DNA of 52,413 nt from Clostridia bacterium (GTDB lineage: Bacteria; Bacillota_A; Clostridia; Oscillospirales; Acutalibacteraceae): positions 1-52,413 of the forward strand of contig JAILQN010000103.1 of assembly GCA_024699005.1 (NCBI GenBank), read 5' to 3'. Below are positions 48,200 to 52,413 of this stretch, piece after piece. Each line of letters begins with the position of its first letter. Within the stretch, counting starts at the first letter, position 1. Under the pieces are notes generated by a model. It did no database searches. It was not told the DNA's origin and saw only the letters and a list, made by a program, of their open reading frames with translations. The translations under genes were made by a program, and so were the position numbers.

Positions 48200-48823
48200 A
48201 TGTCCGAACCCAACAAACGATCAAATCATCAGGATCTTATCCGACTTACCGAGAGCGCGATCATGCTCGCTCTTGCCATCGCCCTGAGCTTCGTCAGAAT
48301 ATGGAAAATGCCGATGGGCGGCAGTATTACGCTCCTGAGTATGCTGCCGATCATGCTTCTCGGCATCCATTACGGTCCAGTCTGGGGCTGCGGCGTGGGT
48401 CTGCTGAACGCGGTCTTCCAGCTTCTGATGGGCATAGCCGGCGGCAACGTATTCGCTTACACCGAAACAGCGGTAGCTGTCGTAATCGTCGTTCTGTTTG
48501 ACTATATCGTCCCGTTCACAGGGCTGGGCCTGGCGGGCCTGTTCCGGAAATTCAAACCCATGGTCGGCTGCTATATCGGAGTCGTTCTTGCCGGGCTGCT
48601 GCGCTTCATCTGCCACTTCGTGACAGGCTTCACCATCTGGGGGCAGTGGGCGCCCGAAGGCATGAGCAAGTATTATTACTCATTGATCTATAACGGACAG
48701 TATATGCTGCCCGAAATCATAATGACGCTCGCCGCGTCTGTCATACTTCTGCAGATCCCCGCCATAAAAAAGCTGATCGGGGCGAATGAGTGGAAACAGG
48801 GAACAGTGAACAGTGATCAGTGA
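48200..48823 (+). CDS. thiT: Thiamine ECF transporter S component
   Basis: ThiT is the membrane substrate-binding subunit of an energy-coupling-factor thiamine importer; it needs the shared EcfA/EcfA'/EcfT module, absent from this window. Six hydrophobic helices are visible. Family motifs include LRFICHFVTGFTIWG, QWAPEG and YNGQYMLPE. AAGGAGG lies 9 bases upstream and control is by a TPP riboswitch. The last nine residues (KQGTVNSDQ) and the stop codon are encoded by a heptad array, so the natural C-terminus has probably been extended or replaced. Confidence 0.95.
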   Translation: MSEPNKRSNHQDLIRLTESAIMLALAIALSFVRIWKMPMGGSITLLSMLPIMLLGIHYGPVWGCGVGLLNAVFQLLMGIAGGNVFAYTETAVAVVIVVLFDYIVPFTGLGLAGLFRKFKPMVGCYIGVVLAGLLRFICHFVTGFTIWGQWAPEGMSKYYYSLIYNGQYMLPEIIMTLAASVILLQIPAIKKLIGANEWKQGTVNSDQ

Positions 48824-48866
48824 TCAGTCATTCACAATGACTTTTCCCGTTTCCGTTCACCGCTGC
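48793..48866. repeat. Heptad array with inverted arm, entering thiT
   Basis: Left arm 48793-48827: GAAACAG, GGAACAG, TGAACAG, TGATCAG, TGATCAG. The following bases (to about 48866) read roughly the complement (TTTTCCC, GTTTCCG, TTCACCG, CTGCCTG) in the same phase. The thiT stop codon lies in the last TGATCAG unit. Confidence 0.8.
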
Positions 48867-48903
48867 CTGATGCATCATCCGAAAAGAAAGGAAGAATATC
48901 GTC

Positions 48904-50316
48904 ATGTCTGAAAAAACCAAGAAAGACGGCTTCTTGAAGTACATAGGCTACGGGGCCGGCGCGGTCGGGCTTGACTTGAGCTACGGTATGTTCTATTCCT
49001 TCCTGAACAAATACCTGACCGACGTTCTGGACTTAAGCTCCGCCTTTCTTCTGATCCTGACGCCGATCGCCCGTATCTGGGACGGCGTGAACGATCCCAT
49101 GATGGGCACGCTCGTCGACGCGCATCCGTTCAGAAAGAACAAATACAAACCCTGGATCTCCATAGGCGCGCTGTCAAACGCGATCATAGTTCTGCTGCTG
49201 TTCAACAACCTGTTCGGCCTGTCCGGCGCGGGACTGTATATCTACATAGCCGTCATGTATATTTTCTGGGGCATGACCAACACTCTCGCGGACATCCCCT
49301 ACTGGTCCATGGTGCCGTCCTTTACCAGCGACCCGAAACGCCGCAGCCTGATAGCCACGGTCGCAAGGACGTTCTCCGGTCTCGGTCAGGGCATCGTGAC
49401 CATCGGCGCGCCCATCATCATGGGCCTTGTGAGTCTGGAGACAGACCCCGCCACCGGCGAGAAGGTATACGACGCCCGCACGTTCACCGTGCTGTCCATA
49501 GCGACAGCCATCGGGCTCGCGCTGTTCTCCACGGTCTGCAACCTGAGCGTGAAGGAGCGTTTCACCACATCCACCGGCGACAGATTCAGCCTGAAAAAGA
49601 CCATCGGCACCGCGAAGTCCAACGATCAGCTTCTCATCTTCATGCTGTTCGCCATGCTCTCCAACGCCGGTTTCTATATGATCTCCGGCGTCGGCGCTTA
49701 CTATTTCGACATAGTCGTGGGCGATTCCTCCAAACAGGGGCTGTTCAACACCTTCGGCGCGGTCGGCTCCATCCTGGGTCTCGCGGTGATCCCGATAATG
49801 CTGAAATTCACCTCGCGCCGCAGGATATATCAGTTCTCTCTCGCCCTCGCCATGGCGGGTTACGCCGGAATGTGCGTCGGCGGCTGGGTGATGGGCAATC
49901 TGACCGTAATGGGCGTCAGCTACCTTCTGGCGCAGATAGGCACGGCGTCCATGTTCGTCTCACAGACGGTATTCCTTGCAGACATAGTCGATTACGGCGA
50001 GGTCAAGACCGGTCACAGGGCGGAATCCGCCACTTTCTCCATGAAGGGCTTTCTGCAGAAGATGGCATATACCCTCCAGACGATCATCCTTTACGCCGGG
50101 CTTGCCCTGACGCATTACGACGGCTCTCTGCATTCCGCAAACTCTCAGGGGGCGCATACGGCGGTGAACGCCATGATGTTCGTGATCCCCTTCGTGTTCA
50201 TGGGGCTGTCGCTGCTGGTATATACCCTTAAATTCAAACTCCACGGCAAGACGATGGAGGATATAACGGCGCAGATCACGGCGAAAAGAGAAGAGGCAGC
50301 AGGTAATAATCAGTGA
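48904..50316 (+). CDS. GPH-family sugar:cation symporter
   Basis: A 470-residue transporter of the glycoside-pentoside-hexuronide family (MelB-like MFS), with twelve membrane segments. Family motifs: the cation-site region ARIWDGVNDPMMGTLVD and KYKPWISIGA, and DIPYWSMVPSFTSDPKRRS. AAGGAAG lies 9 bases before the ATG. The substrate is unknown. No promoter is evident in the 80-base gap after thiT, so it may be co-transcribed and share TPP control, which would be unusual for a sugar symporter. Confidence 0.92.
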   Translation: MSEKTKKDGFLKYIGYGAGAVGLDLSYGMFYSFLNKYLTDVLDLSSAFLLILTPIARIWDGVNDPMMGTLVDAHPFRKNKYKPWISIGALSNAIIVLLLFNNLFGLSGAGLYIYIAVMYIFWGMTNTLADIPYWSMVPSFTSDPKRRSLIATVARTFSGLGQGIVTIGAPIIMGLVSLETDPATGEKVYDARTFTVLSIATAIGLALFSTVCNLSVKERFTTSTGDRFSLKKTIGTAKSNDQLLIFMLFAMLSNAGFYMISGVGAYYFDIVVGDSSKQGLFNTFGAVGSILGLAVIPIMLKFTSRRRIYQFSLALAMAGYAGMCVGGWVMGNLTVMGVSYLLAQIGTASMFVSQTVFLADIVDYGEVKTGHRAESATFSMKGFLQKMAYTLQTIILYAGLALTHYDGSLHSANSQGAHTAVNAMMFVIPFVFMGLSLLVYTLKFKLHGKTMEDITAQITAKREEAAGNNQ

Positions 50317-50339
50317 TCTTATCATCAGCCAATCAACGT

Positions 50340-50368
50340 TTGACATTTTCCGACAAACGTGTTATAAT
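50340..50368 (+). promoter_or_regulatory. Consensus promoter of the YegP gene
   Basis: TTGACA (50340-50345), 17-base spacer, TATAAT (50363-50368): a full match to consensus, predicting strong expression. Confidence 0.88.
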
Positions 50369-50422
50369 CATGCAGTAAGCGTTTTATCGCTCAGATTCAT
50401 ATCTTGAAAGGATGAAAAAACC

Positions 50423-50791
50423 ATGGGAAAATTCGTAGTAAAGCAGACCGCAACAGGCATCAAATTCGACCTTAAGGCCAACAACGGCGAGATCATCGCC
50501 TCTTCCGAGGTTTATACCACCGAGACCGCCTGCCTCAACGGTATCGAGAGCGTCCGCAACAACTGCGTGGGCGAGATCGAGGACCAGACTGCAGAGGGCT
50601 TCGAGACCGTCAAACATCCCAAATTCGAGATGTATCTTGACAAGGCCGGCGAGTTCCGTTTCCGCCTTAAAGCCAGGAACGGCGAGATCATCGCCACCTC
50701 CGAGGGCTACAAGGCCAAGGCCGGCTGCCTTAACGGCATCGACAGCGTAAAACGCAACGCCCCCGACGCCCCGGTGGAGAAAGCGGAATAA
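50423..50791 (+). CDS. YegP/DUF1508 family protein, two repeats
   Basis: A 122-residue small protein with two copies of the DUF1508 unit: FVVKQTATGIKFDLKANNGE and the second at about 67-115 (FEMYLDKAGEFRFRLKARNG), each followed by an IIAxSExY strand and a CLNGIxSVxxN helix. It has a consensus promoter, an AAAGGATG ribosome site and its own terminator, so is probably abundant. The function of the family is not known to me. Confidence 0.92.
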   Translation: MGKFVVKQTATGIKFDLKANNGEIIASSEVYTTETACLNGIESVRNNCVGEIEDQTAEGFETVKHPKFEMYLDKAGEFRFRLKARNGEIIATSEGYKAKAGCLNGIDSVKRNAPDAPVEKAE

Positions 50792-50827
50792 TCCGTTTCC
50801 GAATAACGACGTTTCAGAAAGTGATAA

Positions 50828-50870
50828 ACAGCGCCGCAGGAGGGATCAGACCCCTTGCGGCGCTGTTTTT
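50828..50870 (+). terminator. Terminator of the YegP gene
   Basis: Strong stem ACAGCGCCGC (50828-50837) with GCGGCGCTGT (50857-50866), followed by TTTTT. Confidence 0.92.
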
Positions 50871-50883
50871 ATGAATACAATCA

Positions 50884-50912
50884 TTGAAATACCGATAGTT
50901 TTATGATACTAT
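50884..50912 (+). promoter_or_regulatory. Promoter of the truncated MmeI-like gene
   Basis: TTGAAA (50884-50889), 17-base spacer, TACTAT (50907-50912). AGAGGA at 50942-50947 is the ribosome site of the gene at 50955. Confidence 0.65.
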
Positions 50913-50954
50913 GATTTCAGATAGAAATAACGTTATTCATAAGAGGAAAAAATC

Positions 50955-52163
50955 ATGGACAAGGTACAGCAGCGGCAGGCGATAAAACAGTTCGTAAGAG
51001 ACTGGACCGGCAGGGGCGACGAGAGACAGGACGCGCAGAATTTCTGGCGGCAGCTTCTGCAAAAGGTCTTCGGCATGGCGGACCCCGAAAAAGGAGTCCT
51101 GTTTGAGCATAAGGTCAAAAACGATCTGACAAAATCAACTATCTATATCGACGCTTATATCCGCGACACGAACGTTTTGATTGAGCAGAAAAGCCTCGGG
51201 ATCGATCTGAAAAAAGGATATCAGCAGAGCGACGGAAACGTTCTTACGCCGTACGGGCAGGCGCGACGATACTCCGGGCTGTTGCCGCACAATATGAACC
51301 CGCGCTGGATCGTGGTCTGCAATTTCAGTGAATTCCACATCCACAACATGAACCAGCCAAACGCCGAACCGGAGATAATAAAGCTTGCCGATCTTGAGAA
51401 AGAATATACCCGTCTTGAGTTCCTTGTCGATTCCGGCAACGAGAACCTTATAAGGGAGATGGAGATTTCCTTCAAAGCCGGAGAGATCGTCGGCGTTTTA
51501 TACGACGCGCTGTATAAACAGTACAAAGACCCGGACAGCGAGAAAGCGCAGAAAAGCCTGAACGCCCTTTGCGTCCGCCTTGTGTTCTGCCTTTACGCCG
51601 AGGACGCGGACATCTTCGGCAAACACCTTATGTTCCACGACTATATGAACCGTCGGGGCGTCGGCAGCGCCCGTCAGGCTCTTATCGATCTTTTCCGCGT
51701 GCTGGATCAGAAGCCGGAGGAACGCGACCCGTATCTGGACGACGACCTCGCGGCGTTCCCCTACGTGAACGGCGGTCTGTTCTCCGACGAGGATATAGAG
51801 ATACCGCGCGTCACGGAAGAGATATACGAGATCATCCTGCGCAAAGCCTCCGAGGACTTTGACTGGAGCGAGATATCCCCCACCATCTTCGGCGCGGTGT
51901 TCGAAAGCACTCTGAATCCGGAGACCCGCCGCAAAGGCGGTATGCACTATACCTCCATCGAAAACATCCATAAGGTCATCGATCCGCTTTTCCTCGACGG
52001 ACTGAAACGGGAATTTGAAGAGATAAAAGCCGACCCCGTCGCGAAAACGCGCAACGCGCAGCTGGAACTTTTCCACGACAAGCTCGCTTCTCTGACGTGT
52101 CTTGATATAAAAACACCGAGATTGATACAATTTAATTATTCCTCCGCCGATTATGCCGCTTGA
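50955..52163 (+). pseudogene. Truncated MmeI-like restriction-modification protein
   Basis: The first 384 residues match the N-terminal half of type IIG/IIL single-chain restriction-methylation enzymes: a nuclease-like domain (DAYIRDTNVLIEQKS, with YGQARRYS and WIVVCNFSEFHI), then a helical spacer (LVFCLYAEDADIF, YVNGGLF, DWSEISPTIFGAVFES and RKGGMHYTS). In the family LASLTFLD is followed by the SAM motif PACGSGNFL. Here the frame reads LASLTCLD and then leaves the family at about 52107, ending 18 residues later. The methyltransferase and target-recognition halves (about 500 residues) are missing. The remnant is probably inactive. Confidence 0.85.
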
Positions 52164-52291
52164 GGGGTAAGTTAGCGTTTGAGGGGTAAGTTGTGAGAGT
52201 CGGGTCGTCACGGCTGTTTTTATCGGTAGAAATGTTCATACATCGTCGGTATAATATACGGCGAGAAATCGAGAGTTGTGAGGTAATCAGA
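52107..52291. other. Junction region after the truncated gene
   Basis: AT-rich sequence unrelated to the methyltransferase, then two direct copies of TTGAGGGGTAAGTT (52160-52173 and 52179-52192, period 19). A possible -10 TATAAT lies at 52250-52255 for the next gene. No gene is supported here. The direct repeat may mark an old insertion or deletion end; no transposase is visible. Confidence 0.5.
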
Positions 52292-52413
52292 GTGAAACGC
52301 AAAACAGCAAAAGAGATACTTGCACAGGCTTTTCGCGAGGTGGCGGAGAGCAAAAACATAGATAAGATCACGATACAGGATATCGCGGACAACTGCGGGT
52401 ATTCTCCTGCGAC
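52292..52413 (+). CDS. TetR-family transcriptional regulator (partial)
   Basis: The N-terminal 40 residues of a TetR/AcrR regulator run off the window. KTAKEILAQAFREVAESK followed by IDKITIQDIADNCGYSPA is the DNA-binding helix-turn-helix of the subgroup that continues TFYRHF. The start is GTG (52292-52294), with TGAGGT 5 bases upstream. The ligand domain is outside the window. Confidence 0.85.
   Translation, partial: MKRKTAKEILAQAFREVAESKNIDKITIQDIADNCGYSPA

Noticed and set aside
52132..52392. An 86-residue minus-strand frame over the junction region
   Set aside because: It overlaps the TetR start, has no ribosome site and no family resemblance.

Overview
The window looks like chromosomal DNA from a low-to-mid-GC Firmicute of class Clostridia, probably an anaerobe of gut or rumen type. 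The evidence is the clostridial gene order (infC-rpmI-rplT; topA-trmFO-rnc-radical SAM-smc-ftsY; nadD-yqeK-rsfS), strong AGGAGG-type ribosome sites, TTGACA-17-TATAAT promoters, a TPP riboswitch in front of thiT, and three secreted proteins with dockerin modules. Species cannot be fixed from sequence alone.

Layout. 1-3.3 kb: tail of a Thr/Glu-rich protein, then a minus-strand operon of ECF sigma factor, membrane anti-sigma factor and a secreted dockerin-serpin. 3.3-9.6 kb (minus): rpiB, then xpt followed by a BMP-type nucleoside ABC transporter (lipoprotein, double ATPase, two permeases), which together look like a purine uptake and salvage unit. 9.8-13.8 kb (plus): two secreted proteins of unknown function, each ending in a dockerin. 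13.9-30.3 kb (minus): a long housekeeping block reading tRNA-Gln, infC, rpmI, rplT, [terminator], trmH-like, dprA, topA, trmFO, rnc, radical SAM, smc, ftsY, rdgB, yhbY, nadD, yqeK, rsfS, with many 1-23 bp overlaps. 30.4-33.9 kb (plus): a heterodimeric ABC exporter. 33.9-46.6 kb (minus): esterase-like lipid/ester hydrolase fold, DUF1015 protein, oligopeptide-binding lipoprotein, mrnC, obgE, MacB-like ABC/FtsX fusion, GNAT, RluA-type pseudouridine synthase, zinc-ribbon membrane protein, endonuclease/exonuclease/phosphatase protein, LOR/SDH (ornithine cyclodeaminase-like) protein. 46.7-52.4 kb (plus): tgt, TPP riboswitch, thiT, a GPH sugar:cation symporter, a YegP/DUF1508 protein, a truncated MmeI-like restriction-modification protein, and the start of a TetR regulator.

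The most striking unexplained structure is a set of period-7 (heptameric) tandem arrays in at least nine intergenic sites. They differ in sequence from site to site but keep perfect 7-nt phase, often with a CAG (or CTG on the inverted arm) in each unit, and are often arranged as an array plus an inverted array. They sit flush against start and stop codons: they have displaced the Shine-Dalgarno of obgE and probably mrnC, encode the N-terminus of one open frame and the C-terminal tail of ThiT, and one arm fills the P3 loop of the TPP aptamer. Other points worth a second look are an FtsY whose acidic region is C-terminal rather than N-terminal, a probable AUA start codon behind an attenuator for infC, and a probable leaderless tgt transcript. 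No CRISPR array, prophage or intact insertion sequence was seen.
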